Position numbers and translations under genes: made by a program. Under the pieces are notes generated by a model. That model was not told where the DNA came from, made no database searches, and worked only from the letters and a program-made list of their open reading frames with translations. A DNA stretch of 64,000 nt, taken from Amycolatopsis cihanbeyliensis (lineage in GTDB: Bacteria; Actinomycetota; Actinomycetes; Mycobacteriales; Pseudonocardiaceae). The first letter of the stretch is position 1. The number at the start of each line of letters is the position of its first letter. The DNA is taken from assembly GCF_006715045.1 (NCBI RefSeq), contig NZ_VFML01000001.1, positions 2,820,501 through 2,884,500 of the forward strand. Direction: 5' to 3'. Below, piece by piece: positions 10,463 to 19,562 of this stretch.

Positions 10463-13400
10463 ATGCATGCTACGCCGGGGGGACGGGTGGAGTTTCGAAT
10501 TTTGGGCCCGATCGAAGTATCCGGCTTGTCGGGTCGAATTCAGCTACGCGTTTCACGGCAGAGCTCGCTGCTGACCGCTCTCATTCTGCGTGCCAATCGG
10601 GTCGTCTCGGTCGAACAGCTCATCGAGGCCGTGTTCGGGGAGGATCGAGGCGGGCCCGCGGCGATCTACACCTACGTCTCCCGGATCCGTCGGGCGTTGA
10701 ACGAGGTCGAACCCGGCGGCGGCGAGCGCATCGTCACCCGGCCGACCGGGTACCTCCTGCGCATCGAGCCCGGTGAACTGGACGTCGACGTGTTCCGGCA
10801 ACATGTCGAGCGCGGGCGCCGCGCGGCCGCGGCCGGCCACTGGGAAGACGCGTCCGAGGAGTACGAGAGCGGCCTCACGTTGTGGCGGGACTCCGCCATG
10901 GTCGACGTGTCATCCGAATCGCTGTGTCGCAACGAGATCGCTCGGCTCACCGAGGAACGCCTGACCACGCTCGAGCGGCGGATCGCCGCCGACCTCGAGC
11001 TGGGCCGGCACGAGGACCTGATCGGCGAACTTCGTGTGCTCGCCGCGGACCAACCGCTTCGCGAGCAGTTCTGGGCACAGCTCATGCTCGCGCTCTACCG
11101 CAGCGGGCGCGCGGCCGAGGCGCTGGACGTCTACCAGCAGGTACGCACCATGCTCGCCGACGAGCTCGGCATCGACCCAGGGGGCGAGCTGCAGCGTCTG
11201 CACCAGGCGATGCTGGTCAACGATCCTACCCTCGGCGCGTCACCGGCGGCGACCCCCGCGGTGGCCACACCGCCCGTACGGCCGTTGCCCCCTCCGGCAC
11301 AGCTACCGCCGGACATCGTCAGTTTCGTCGGCAGAGAGGACATCATCGCGCGGGTCACCGAGTTCCTCTCCGCCGAGCCACGGGAAGCGCCGCCGGTGGT
11401 GGTCTTCGAGGGACTACCGGGCGTTGGCAAAACCACACTCGCTCAGCGGGTGGCACACAAACTGCGTGATCACTTCCCGGACGGCCAGCTGTACGTCAGC
11501 CTGCACGGTTACTCGCACGCCGCACCGATCACCCCGGCCGACGTGCTTCCCCGGTTCCTTCGAGCCCTCGGCGTCTCCGCCGAGGTCATCCCGCTCGACC
11601 TGGACGAGCAGGTCGCGCTGTACCGCTCGATCCTCGCGGACAAGCGGATGCTCGTGGTGCTGGACAACGCCGGCTCCGCGGGCCACGTCCGCTCGCTGAT
11701 CCCGGCGGGCGAGCAGTGCGCGGTCCTGGTCACCTGCCGCGACGATCTGCGCGGGCTCACGGCGTTGCAGGGCGCCCGTCGAATCAGCCTCGACGTCCTC
11801 GAACCCGAGGTCGCGGTCTCGCTGCTGGCCACGGTCATCGGCGACGAGCGGGTTCCGGCCGAGCCCGAAGCCGCGCACGAGCTCGCCCGGCTCTGCGGGT
11901 ACCTGCCGCTGGCGCTGCGGATCGCCGCGGCGAACCTTTCCAGCAGACCGTACCGGGAGATCCGGTCCTACGTGGCCGAGCTGCGCGCCGCCGACCGGCT
12001 GGCCAACCTCGCCATCCAGGGCGACGAGCAGGCTGCCGTTCGGGCCGCGTTCGACCTCTCCTACGCGACGCTCAAACCGGACGAGGCCACGCTGTTCCGC
12101 TACCTGGGGCTGGTGCCGGGACCCCACTTCACGACGCACGCGGCGGCCGCGCTGTTCGACACCACCGTCGAGGGCGTGCGGCCGCTGCTCGAGCACCTCA
12201 GGATCGCCAACCTGGTGCAGGACTACGGCTCCGACCGGTTCCACTTCCACGACTTGCTCCGGCACTACGCCGTCGAGCAGAGCGAGGCCATGGACAGCGG
12301 GGAGGCAAGGGAAGCCGCCGTGCGGCGCCTGTTCTCGCTGCACCTCGGCGCGACGGTCACCGCGTCGCAGATCGTCGAACCCAACCGGGAACAACCCGAG
12401 CCACCGAAGGACATGGCCGCGGTGGAGTTGCCCCGGCTGAACACCGTCGCGCAGACCAAGGCGTGGATGGACGCCGAGTTCGGCGATCTGCAGGCCGCGC
12501 TCGCGCATGCCGCGGAACACGGACCGTACGCCTACGGCTGGCGCATGGCCGTCGCGATGGGCGCCCCGCTCGCCCTCAGCACCCGGTTCACCGAATGGGT
12601 GCTGACCACCCAGATCGGGCTCGAGTGCGCGCTGCGGTCGGACGAACCGCAGGGCGAGGCGATCATGCACACCGCGCTCGGGTTCGCGTACCTCACCTCG
12701 GGCCACCAGGCACTGGCCATTCAACAGCTCGGCCAGGCACTGCGCGGCGGCGCGCAGTTCGGCAACCCGGAGTACGAGGTCGGCTGCCGCTACACGCTCG
12801 GCCTGGCCAACCTGTGGACCGGCCGGCTGACCGAAGCCGGCGAGAATCTGAAGGCATCGCTGGAACTCTGCCGCCGCCACGGGTTCGCCGACCAGGAGGC
12901 GGACGCCATTCACGGGGTCGGGATCACGCACCGCTACCTCGGCGAACTCGACGAAGCGTTGCGGTGGCTGACCGAGTCGGTCGAGGTCGGCCGCGATCGC
13001 GGGGGGCCGTACACGCACGGGGTGCGCCTGTTCGGCCTTGGCATGGCATACCGGGACCTCGGCCGGTTCTCCGAGGCGCTGGACACGCTCGCCGAGACCT
13101 CGCGGATCTTCCAGCGACTGGGGAACGCCTTCGGGGAAAGCCGCAGCCTCAACGGGTTGTCCAGCATCTACCGGGAACTCGACCGGCTGGACACCGCCCA
13201 CGACACCGCGCGGAGGTCACTCGCGCTGTCCAGGGAGATCAAGCACCGGCGCACCGAGGCCGACGCCTTGAACGCGCTGGCGGCGGTTCTGGAACGCCTC
13301 GACCGGCTCGACGAGTCGCAGGACTACTACCGAGAGGCACTCGCCGTCGCCGAAAGCATGGGACCGTACGCCTACGGTACGCTCGAAGCCCGGATCGGCT

Positions 13401-13711
13401 TGGCGACCGTGCTGCGTCGACTTTCCCGGTGGGGCGAAGCGCGCGAGCAGGCTGAAGTGGCCATGAGTTTTGTCCGCACCAGCCGCTTCCGGCTGCATGC
13501 GGGGGCGGCGCTGCTGGCCCTGGCACAGCTCGAACTGGAGACGGGCAATCCAGCCGCCGCGGCCGTGAGCGCGGAGGCCGCGCGCACGGTGTGCACCGAA
13601 ACCGGGCAGCAACTCGGCGAGGCGCGGGCGCGGCAACTGCTCGCGCGGCTCAACCGTGACCCCGGCGCCACGAAGGAAACGCCTGAGAGCCTGTTCCGGA
13701 ACTGGAAATAG
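10463..13711 (+). CDS. SARP-family transcriptional activator with NB-ARC and TPR domains (AfsR-like)
   Basis: The protein has 1082 residues. Residues 1-95 form an OmpR-like winged helix (VEFRILGPIEV through GYLLRIEPGE), followed by a bacterial transcriptional activation domain to about 260. A P-loop STAND/NB-ARC domain starts near 285, with Walker A GLPGVGKTT near 317-325 and Walker B RMLVVLDNAGS. The C-terminal 450 residues are tetratricopeptide repeats. This AfsR/SARP layout activates antibiotic clusters. GTG 10487, with a G-rich stretch just upstream, is an alternative start that would remove eight residues. It lies next to the P450 and upstream of the large biosynthetic operon, so it is the likely pathway activator. 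Confidence 0.9.
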   Translation: MHATPGGRVEFRILGPIEVSGLSGRIQLRVSRQSSLLTALILRANRVVSVEQLIEAVFGEDRGGPAAIYTYVSRIRRALNEVEPGGGERIVTRPTGYLLRIEPGELDVDVFRQHVERGRRAAAAGHWEDASEEYESGLTLWRDSAMVDVSSESLCRNEIARLTEERLTTLERRIAADLELGRHEDLIGELRVLAADQPLREQFWAQLMLALYRSGRAAEALDVYQQVRTMLADELGIDPGGELQRLHQAMLVNDPTLGASPAATPAVATPPVRPLPPPAQLPPDIVSFVGREDIIARVTEFLSAEPREAPPVVVFEGLPGVGKTTLAQRVAHKLRDHFPDGQLYVSLHGYSHAAPITPADVLPRFLRALGVSAEVIPLDLDEQVALYRSILADKRMLVVLDNAGSAGHVRSLIPAGEQCAVLVTCRDDLRGLTALQGARRISLDVLEPEVAVSLLATVIGDERVPAEPEAAHELARLCGYLPLALRIAAANLSSRPYREIRSYVAELRAADRLANLAIQGDEQAAVRAAFDLSYATLKPDEATLFRYLGLVPGPHFTTHAAAALFDTTVEGVRPLLEHLRIANLVQDYGSDRFHFHDLLRHYAVEQSEAMDSGEAREAAVRRLFSLHLGATVTASQIVEPNREQPEPPKDMAAVELPRLNTVAQTKAWMDAEFGDLQAALAHAAEHGPYAYGWRMAVAMGAPLALSTRFTEWVLTTQIGLECALRSDEPQGEAIMHTALGFAYLTSGHQALAIQQLGQALRGGAQFGNPEYEVGCRYTLGLANLWTGRLTEAGENLKASLELCRRHGFADQEADAIHGVGITHRYLGELDEALRWLTESVEVGRDRGGPYTHGVRLFGLGMAYRDLGRFSEALDTLAETSRIFQRLGNAFGESRSLNGLSSIYRELDRLDTAHDTARRSLALSREIKHRRTEADALNALAAVLERLDRLDESQDYYREALAVAESMGPYAYGTLEARIGLATVLRRLSRWGEAREQAEVAMSFVRTSRFRLHAGAALLALAQLELETGNPAAAAVSAEAARTVCTETGQQLGEARARQLLARLNRDPGATKETPESLFRNWK

Positions 13712-13885
13712 CTGCTCATGGTGAGTGGAAGAACTCGCGCGGCGGAGCCCACGGGCGGCGAGGCCGGGCGCACGACCCGCGAAGGTGACTGTGATGACGA
13801 AAGTCCGAGCCCGGCCGAGCCGACCGTGACGCGAGTTCAGGAACAGGCACTGAGCAGGAGATCCAACCCGACAGCAGAGGACAGC

Positions 13886-15103
13886 ATGGTTGACGTGTCA
13901 CCCGTCGTGCTTGGGGACGACTTCATTCAGGACCGGCACGCCCTGTACCGGCAGCTACGACGGGAGACACCGGTACGGCAGGCGATCATGCCGGACGGGC
14001 TGCGGGTATGGCTGGTCACCCGGTACGAGGACGCCCGTGTGGCCCTGACCAGCCCGTCGCTGAGCAAGGACTCGCGCCGGGCCACGCCACTGCACGAGCG
14101 GCAGCAGGAGGATGAAGGCGGTGGCACGCCGGCCTTCCTGAACGAGGTACTCCAGTCGCACATGCTGAACATGGATCCTCCCCACCACACCCGGCTGCGC
14201 AAGCTCGTCACCAAGGCATTCACCCTGCGCCGGATCGAACGGCTGCGACCACGGGTCGAGCAGATCGCGCAACACCTGCTCGAAGGGCTCGACGGGCAGG
14301 ACGAGGTCGAACTGCTCGAGGACTACGCGTTTCCGCTTTCGATCAACGTGGCCGGTGAGCTGTTCGGAGTGCCCGAGGACGAGCGTTCCTACTTCCGCGG
14401 GATCTCGAAGGACATCGCGTTCGGGACTCCGGAGGAGCAGGGTGCCGGGGCGAGTGCCATGGCCGACTACCTGCGCGGCCTGGTGGCACGGAAACGGGAA
14501 GACCCCGCCGACGATCTGGTCACCGGACTCGTGCAGGCGCGCGACGAGGACGACCGGTTGAACGAGACCGAGCTGGTGGCCATGGTGTTCCTCGTGCTCA
14601 GCGCCGGATTCGAATCGACAGGGAACCAGATCGGCAACGGTGTGTTCGCGTTGCTCACCAATCCCGACCAGCTCGCCGCGCTGCGCGCCGAGCCCGAGTT
14701 GCCGGGTGGCGCGATCGAGGAACTCCTGCGCTACGACGGTGCCGCGGGCACCACCACGCTGCGGTTCACCACCGAGCCGGTGAAACTGGGTGACGTGGAG
14801 GTCCCCGAAGGCGAGTTCGTGCTGATCCCGCTGGGCGCGCCCAATCACGACGAGACGCGGTTCCCGGATGCCGGTCGGCTGAACATCAGCCGGGATGCCA
14901 GCGGGCATCTCGCGTTCGGGCACGGCGTGCACCACTGCCTCGGTGCGCCACTGGCCCGGCTGGAAACCCGGGTCGCCATCGAGCGGCTGCTGGAGCGGTT
15001 CCCCGAACTGACCCTCGCCGTCCCCGCGGAGGAGGTTCGATACCGGGACAACATCCTCTTCCGCGGCCTGGAAAACCTGCCACTGAAACTGAACTCGCGC
15101 TGA
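13886..15103 (+). CDS. Cytochrome P450 (CYP107-like)
   Basis: The protein has 405 residues; ATG 13886 has AGAGGA about 5 nt upstream. The heme loop FGHGVHHCLGA carries the cysteine ligand at residue 351, the ExxR motif is E279-R282 (EELLR), and a PERF-like region follows. The I-helix reads LSAGFESTGN, so the usual acid-alcohol pair (E/D-T) is E-S here, followed by Thr. It is a soluble bacterial class I P450 that would need separate ferredoxin partners, none of which is in this window. It lies 174 bp after the SARP gene on the same strand. Oxidative tailoring of the cluster product is inferred from position. Confidence 0.9.
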   Translation: MVDVSPVVLGDDFIQDRHALYRQLRRETPVRQAIMPDGLRVWLVTRYEDARVALTSPSLSKDSRRATPLHERQQEDEGGGTPAFLNEVLQSHMLNMDPPHHTRLRKLVTKAFTLRRIERLRPRVEQIAQHLLEGLDGQDEVELLEDYAFPLSINVAGELFGVPEDERSYFRGISKDIAFGTPEEQGAGASAMADYLRGLVARKREDPADDLVTGLVQARDEDDRLNETELVAMVFLVLSAGFESTGNQIGNGVFALLTNPDQLAALRAEPELPGGAIEELLRYDGAAGTTTLRFTTEPVKLGDVEVPEGEFVLIPLGAPNHDETRFPDAGRLNISRDASGHLAFGHGVHHCLGAPLARLETRVAIERLLERFPELTLAVPAEEVRYRDNILFRGLENLPLKLNSR

Positions 15104-15152
15104 GCGAGATTCGCGGGCCGGGTGACCTTTCACGTTCGGATCCCAGGAGGGT

Positions 15153-15316
15153 TGTTCAGAACGACCCAGCGACCGCGGGCCGCCAGGCCCATGGTCACCG
15201 CGGCGCGCAGCGCCACCGATCGGGTGGCGGTGGGCGACGGGCGGGAGGTCGTTGCAGGTCACAGCAGTGGTGACGCACGCTACGGACCTGAATAACCCGA
15301 CATCTAAATAGGACAC
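15153..15316 (+). ncRNA. Structured leader-like element, copy 2
   Basis: P1 AACGACC (15160-15166) pairs with GGTCGTT (15247-15253). P2 is GGGCC / GGCCC (15177-15181, 15186-15190) closed by GCCA. An extra hairpin (CGCCACC / GGTGGCG near 15211-15229) is inserted relative to copy 1. The 25 bases starting at TTCAGAACGACC are identical to copy 1 except where P2 changes. The 3' part ends at the RBS of the LUD gene, so transcription through it into that gene is likely. Confidence 0.55.
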
Positions 15317-15329
15317 CAGGAGGTATGAA

Positions 15330-15953
15330 GTGACCACCCCAACCCCGGTTGCCGACGAGAAGTTCGCGAGACCCGCGACCGACGAGGCGATCGATCGAGC
15401 CGCGGGCGCGTTGCGCGGGCGCGGCATCACCGTCGATGTCGTCGACACCGTGCCCGGTGCGCGGCAGCGGGTGAACGAGTTGCTACCGCCCGGCAAGGCT
15501 GTGTTCACCGCGGCCAGTGAGACGCTGCGCCTTTCCGGGATCACCGAGGACGTCGACGAGTCCGGGCGGTTCGTCTCGCTGCGTGAGCAGTTGCCGCCTG
15601 GCGACATCGAGCAGTTCCGCCTGCGTGGCACCACGCCGGACGTGATCGTGGGCAGCGTGCACGCGGTGACCGAGGGAGGCGAGCTGCTGGCGGCGTCGGC
15701 GAGCGGCAGCCAGTTGGCCCCGTACGCGGCGGGCGCGGCCCAGGTACTGTGGGTCATCGGTGCGCAGAAGGTGGTGCCGGACCTGGACACCGCGCTGCGT
15801 CGGATCCGTACCTACTCCTTCCCCAAGGAGCACGCGCGCTGCCTCGAGGCATACGGGCAGCCGAGCGTTCTTTCCAAGATCCTGATCATCGAACGCGAGA
15901 TCTTTCCCGGCCGTGCCACGGCCGTCCTCGTGCGCGAACCGATCGGGTTCTGA
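15330..15953 (+). CDS. LUD-domain (LutC/YkgG-like) protein
   Basis: The protein has 207 residues, starting at GTG 15330 with a strong AGGAGG 6 nt upstream. The LUD domain is recognised from GKAVFTAASETLR, the GSVHAVTEGGELLAASASGS segment and the following QVLWVIGAQKVVPDLDTALRRI. LUD proteins belong to lactate-utilisation complexes or act as stand-alone proteins of unknown function; no LutA/LutB partner is nearby. It directly follows structured element copy 2, which may control it. Membership in the biosynthetic cluster is possible but not shown. Confidence 0.8.
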   Translation: MTTPTPVADEKFARPATDEAIDRAAGALRGRGITVDVVDTVPGARQRVNELLPPGKAVFTAASETLRLSGITEDVDESGRFVSLREQLPPGDIEQFRLRGTTPDVIVGSVHAVTEGGELLAASASGSQLAPYAAGAAQVLWVIGAQKVVPDLDTALRRIRTYSFPKEHARCLEAYGQPSVLSKILIIEREIFPGRATAVLVREPIGF

Positions 15954-16057
15954 GCCGGGTCCACCGGCGAGATCCCGGCCGGGCGGCCTGAGCGCCAGGC
16001 AGTGTTCAGAAGGCGCGCCCCCGCATCACCGTGCGCAGGCACCTTCTTGACCAGCTC

Positions 16058-17041
16058 CTACCGAGTTTCCCGGCCGTGTGGGGCCTCCCAGTCGAGGTCG
16101 GGGCCGAGCGGGACGATCCGGGACGGGTTGATCCAGGTGTGCGTGCCGAAGTAGTGGCGCTTGATGTGGTCGAAGTTCGTGGTGCCGCGGAAGGCGTTGT
16201 CCTGGTAGAGGTCGCGGGCGTAGGGCCACAGGTTCGGGTAGTCGGTGATCCTGCGCAGGTTGGCCTTGAAATGAGTGAGGTACACGACGTCGAACCGGAC
16301 CAGGGTCACCCAGAGCCGGATGTCGGACAACGTGAGCCGGTCACCGAACAGGTAGCGCCGATCGGCAAGGCGAGCGTCGAGCTCGTCGAGTGCGGCGAAA
16401 AGCGAACGCACCTCGGTCTCGTAGAATTCCTGGGACGGCGCGAAACCGCACTTGTATGGCCCATTATGGACTTTGTCGAAGAGAAACTCGTTGAGCTCGT
16501 CGATCTCGCCGCGCAGGTCCGCCGGGTACAGGTCGATCTCCCGGCCGGCCCACCTGTCGAACGCGGTGGCCACGTCGGTGTCCAGGTTCCGGAAGTCGTT
16601 GCTGGCGATCCTGCCGGTCTTCCGGTCCCAGAGCACCGGGGTCGAGTAGTGCCCTTCGAAGCCGGACGCCTCGTACGCCTCACGCAGGTAGGCGAACCCG
16701 TTCACCTCATCCAGACCGTGCCCAGGACCCTCGCGCAGCGCCCACCCTCGGCTGTCCCGCATCGGGTCCAGAATGGATACCGTGATCACCTCCTCGAGGC
16801 CCTTCATCTCCCTGGCGATCAGCACGCGTTGGGAGAACGGGCAGGGGTGCGCCGCATAGAGATGGTAGCGGCCCGGCTCCGCCGGAAACTCCGCGGAGCC
16901 GTCGGCCGTGATCCGGTTCGGGAACGCCGGCCCCGGTCGTTCCTGCTTCGGCGCTCCCGCAGGCGGTTTGCTCGGCGGCTGGCCGTACGGCCCGTACTTG
17001 TCGATGTCCACTGGTTCCGCGGCCCGTGGAGTGCTGCTCAT
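16058..17041 (-). CDS. Xi-class glutathione S-transferase / glutathionyl-hydroquinone reductase-like
   Basis: The protein has 327 residues. The N-terminal thioredoxin-like domain carries the catalytic CPFSQR near residue 70 (CPWAHR in E. coli YqjG), and an all-helical GST C-domain follows (RYLFGDRLTLSDIRLWVTLVRFD). Xi-class enzymes reduce S-conjugated hydroquinones. Its ATG overlaps the stop of the ABC ATPase (ATGA), so it is the last gene of the biosynthetic operon. That makes a quinone or hydroquinone intermediate, or self-protection from one, plausible. Actinobacteria generally use mycothiol rather than glutathione, so the true thiol partner is uncertain. Confidence 0.85.
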   Translation of the reverse strand: MSSTPRAAEPVDIDKYGPYGQPPSKPPAGAPKQERPGPAFPNRITADGSAEFPAEPGRYHLYAAHPCPFSQRVLIAREMKGLEEVITVSILDPMRDSRGWALREGPGHGLDEVNGFAYLREAYEASGFEGHYSTPVLWDRKTGRIASNDFRNLDTDVATAFDRWAGREIDLYPADLRGEIDELNEFLFDKVHNGPYKCGFAPSQEFYETEVRSLFAALDELDARLADRRYLFGDRLTLSDIRLWVTLVRFDVVYLTHFKANLRRITDYPNLWPYARDLYQDNAFRGTTNFDHIKRHYFGTHTWINPSRIVPLGPDLDWEAPHGRETR

Positions 17042-18696
17042 CTGCGTTCCCTCTCCCTCTCGAACTCGGTTCGGTCATGGACGCCGGTGGTGGTGCGACG
17101 CTTGCGGGGCACGGCGGACAGCAACTCCCGGGTGTACGGATCGGCCGGGGTGACGAACACCTCGTCCACCGGACCCGATTCGACAATACGTCCGTTGCGT
17201 AGCACCGCCACCCGGTCGGCGATCTGGCGCACCACCGCGAGGTCGTGTGTGATGAAGACGTAGCTCAAGCCCAGTTCCGCCTGGAGGCGGACAAGCAGTC
17301 GCAACAGTTGCGCCTGCACCGAAGTGTCCAGTGAGGACGCGGGCTCGTCGCACACCAGCAGGTCCGGTTGCACGGCGATGGCCCGTGCGATCGCGACACG
17401 CTGGCACTGGCCGCCGGAGAGCTCGCCGGGGCGGCGACCGAGCAGCGCCGGGGACAGCGCCACCTGGCCGGCGACCTCGCGCACGCGATCCCACCGGGCC
17501 GCACGGTCGCCCAGCTTGAAGGCCCGCAGCGGTTCGTCGAGCAGTTCGGCGACGGTGAATCTCGGGTTCAGGCAGGCGAACGGGTCCTGGAAGATCAGCT
17601 GTACGCGGCGGCGGAACCGGCGCAAGGCCGCGCCTCTCAGCTCGGCGACCTCGGCGCCGTCGAACCTCATCCCCCCCGCGGTGGGCTCCTCGAGGCGTAC
17701 CAGCAGCCGGGCCACGGTCGACTTGCCCGCCCCGGACTCACCCACCAACGCCAGCGTTTCCCCCCGGTCGACGGTGAAGTCGACACCGGCCACGGCCGTC
17801 CTGCGGTGACGTCCTCGCCAACCGGGACCGGCGAACGTCTTGGCCAGGCCGGACACCGTCAGCAACGGCTGCCGGGGTACCGCCACCGGGGGCGTCGCGG
17901 CCGTCAACCGAGCCGAGTTCAGGCTGGGCGCCGATTCGACCAGCAGGCGGGTATGCGAGTGTCGGGGCCGCGCCAGTAACGACTCGGCCGGCCCGGACTC
18001 CACGCTACGGCCGCGATACATCACCACGATGTGCTCGGCGCGTTCGGCCGCGATGCCCAGGTCGTGCGTGATCAGCACGACCGAGGTGCCGGATTCGGCG
18101 GTCAGTTCCGCGAGGTGGTCCAGGAGGCGCGCCTGCACGACGACGTCCAGCGCGCTGGTGGGTTCGTCCGCCACGATCACCTTGGGCCGCCCGGCCAGCG
18201 CGATCGCGATCAGCACACGCTGGCGCATCCCGCCGGAGAGCTCGTGTGGATAGTTCGTCGCCCTCCCGGCGGGCAGACCCGCGGTGTCCAGCAGGTCAGC
18301 CGCGGCCGACCGCGCCGCGGCGCGGTCGGCGAGCCGGTGGATACGCAACGCCTCGGCGACCTGCACACCGACCGGCACGACCGGGTTCAGCGCGGTCCCG
18401 GGATCCTGCGGGATGAACGCGATCTCCCGGCCGCGCACCGCGCGCAGCTCGCGGTCATCCAGCGCGAGCAGTTCCCTGCCGCCCAGCCGGATCTCCCCGC
18501 CGAGCGTACGTGCCGCCGGGGGCAGCAGGCCGAGCAGCCCGAGCGCGAGGGTGCTCTTCCCGGCACCGGACTCGCCGACGACCGCCACCGTCTGCCCACC
18601 GCCCACGGTGAGGTCGACGCCGTCCAGCGCGCGCACCGGCGCCGCGGGACCGTGGTAGGAGACCCGCAGCTCGCGGACCGACAGCAGTGGACTCAT
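17038..18696 (-). CDS. Dpp/Opp-type ABC transporter, two fused ATPase domains
   Basis: The protein has 552 residues with two complete ABC modules. The first has Walker A GESGAGKST near residue 38, signature ELSGGMRQR and Walker B VIVADEPTSALD. The second has Walker A GESGAGKST near 320, signature LSGGQCQRVA and Walker B LLVCDEPASSLD. The OppD-OppF fusion replaces the usual pair of genes. It starts by ATGA overlap with the upstream permease gene and ends by ATGA overlap with the GST gene. It powers the importer encoded immediately upstream in the operon. Confidence 0.93.
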   Translation of the reverse strand: MSPLLSVRELRVSYHGPAAPVRALDGVDLTVGGGQTVAVVGESGAGKSTLALGLLGLLPPAARTLGGEIRLGGRELLALDDRELRAVRGREIAFIPQDPGTALNPVVPVGVQVAEALRIHRLADRAAARSAAADLLDTAGLPAGRATNYPHELSGGMRQRVLIAIALAGRPKVIVADEPTSALDVVVQARLLDHLAELTAESGTSVVLITHDLGIAAERAEHIVVMYRGRSVESGPAESLLARPRHSHTRLLVESAPSLNSARLTAATPPVAVPRQPLLTVSGLAKTFAGPGWRGRHRRTAVAGVDFTVDRGETLALVGESGAGKSTVARLLVRLEEPTAGGMRFDGAEVAELRGAALRRFRRRVQLIFQDPFACLNPRFTVAELLDEPLRAFKLGDRAARWDRVREVAGQVALSPALLGRRPGELSGGQCQRVAIARAIAVQPDLLVCDEPASSLDTSVQAQLLRLLVRLQAELGLSYVFITHDLAVVRQIADRVAVLRNGRIVESGPVDEVFVTPADPYTRELLSAVPRKRRTTTGVHDRTEFERERERR

Positions 18697-19562
18697 CGGC
18701 GAACCCCTTGCCGCTGCTGGACCCGGCCGAACGTGGTTGCCGCGAGCACGGTCGCGGCAACCGCCAGACCGGGGAACGTGGTCAACCACCAGGCCGTGCC
18801 GATGTAGTCCCGTCCCGCTGCGGCCAGTGTCCCCCAGTCGGTTTCCGGTGGGCTCGGACCGAACCCGAGGAAACTCAGCGACGAGGAGGCCAGCATGGCC
18901 ACACCGATCCCGAGCAGGCCGAGCAGCACCACCGGGCCGGCCACGTTCGGGACGACGTGCCGCAGCAGCACCAGATGCGCGCGCACCCCGGACAGCGTGG
19001 CCGCCGCCACGTACGGTCGCGTCCGGACGTGCAGCACCTGCGCGCGAACCACCCGGGCGAACGTGGCCAGGTTGGACAGCCCGACCGCGATCGCCACGTT
19101 CACCGCGGAACTGCCCAGCACGGCCACCACCGCCAGTGCCAGCAACAGCGCCGGAAACGCGAGCAGGACGTCCACCACGCGCATCAGCACCGCGTCGAGC
19201 CAGCCACCGACGAACCCGGCGAGCAGGCCGATCACCGAACCGGCGAGCACCGCGAGTGCGGTCGCACCGAGGGCGACCCCCAGCGAGGGCCGAGCGCTGT
19301 GCACGACCCGGCTGAACAGGTCGCGGCCGAGTTGGTCGGTGCCGAACGGGTGCGCCCAACTCGGCGGCCGCAGCAGGTGGGCCGGATCGACCGCCTCGGG
19401 GTCATGGCCCGAGACCAGGTCCGGGACGACCATGGCGACCAGCATCACCAGCAGGGTGGCCGTGGCGAGAATCGCCGCGGGGCTGCGCGCGAGTCGCCGC
19501 AGCGCGTGGCGCGTCCGCCCCGCCGAGGGCGGCACGAGCGCTTCGGGCGGCTCGAAGACCAT
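18693..19562 (-). CDS. Dpp/Opp-type ABC transporter permease (DppC-like)
   Basis: The protein has 289 residues with several transmembrane segments and the binding-protein-dependent transport signature. Seen: an N-terminal TM after RLARSPAAILATATLLVML, the periplasmic HPFGTDQLGRDLFSRV typical of DppC, and the EAA-like loop ATLSGVRAHLVLLRHVVPN. The start codon overlaps the stop of the other permease gene (TGATG). It pairs with the DppB-like protein. Confidence 0.92.
   Translation of the reverse strand: MVFEPPEALVPPSAGRTRHALRRLARSPAAILATATLLVMLVAMVVPDLVSGHDPEAVDPAHLLRPPSWAHPFGTDQLGRDLFSRVVHSARPSLGVALGATALAVLAGSVIGLLAGFVGGWLDAVLMRVVDVLLAFPALLLALAVVAVLGSSAVNVAIAVGLSNLATFARVVRAQVLHVRTRPYVAAATLSGVRAHLVLLRHVVPNVAGPVVLLGLLGIGVAMLASSSLSFLGFGPSPPETDWGTLAAAGRDYIGTAWWLTTFPGLAVAATVLAATTFGRVQQRQGVRR

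Noticed and set aside
10236..10574. 112-codon ORF after structured element 1
   Set aside because: No RBS, Arg/Cys-rich translation and overlap with the SARP start; probably chance.
11414..13201. Long minus-strand frame inside the SARP gene
   Set aside because: High-GC antisense frame; the plus strand has unbroken SARP/NB-ARC/TPR domains.
13718..13885. N-terminal extension of the P450 by 56 codons
   Set aside because: The extension has no P450-like sequence and ATG 13886 has a better RBS and gives normal family length.
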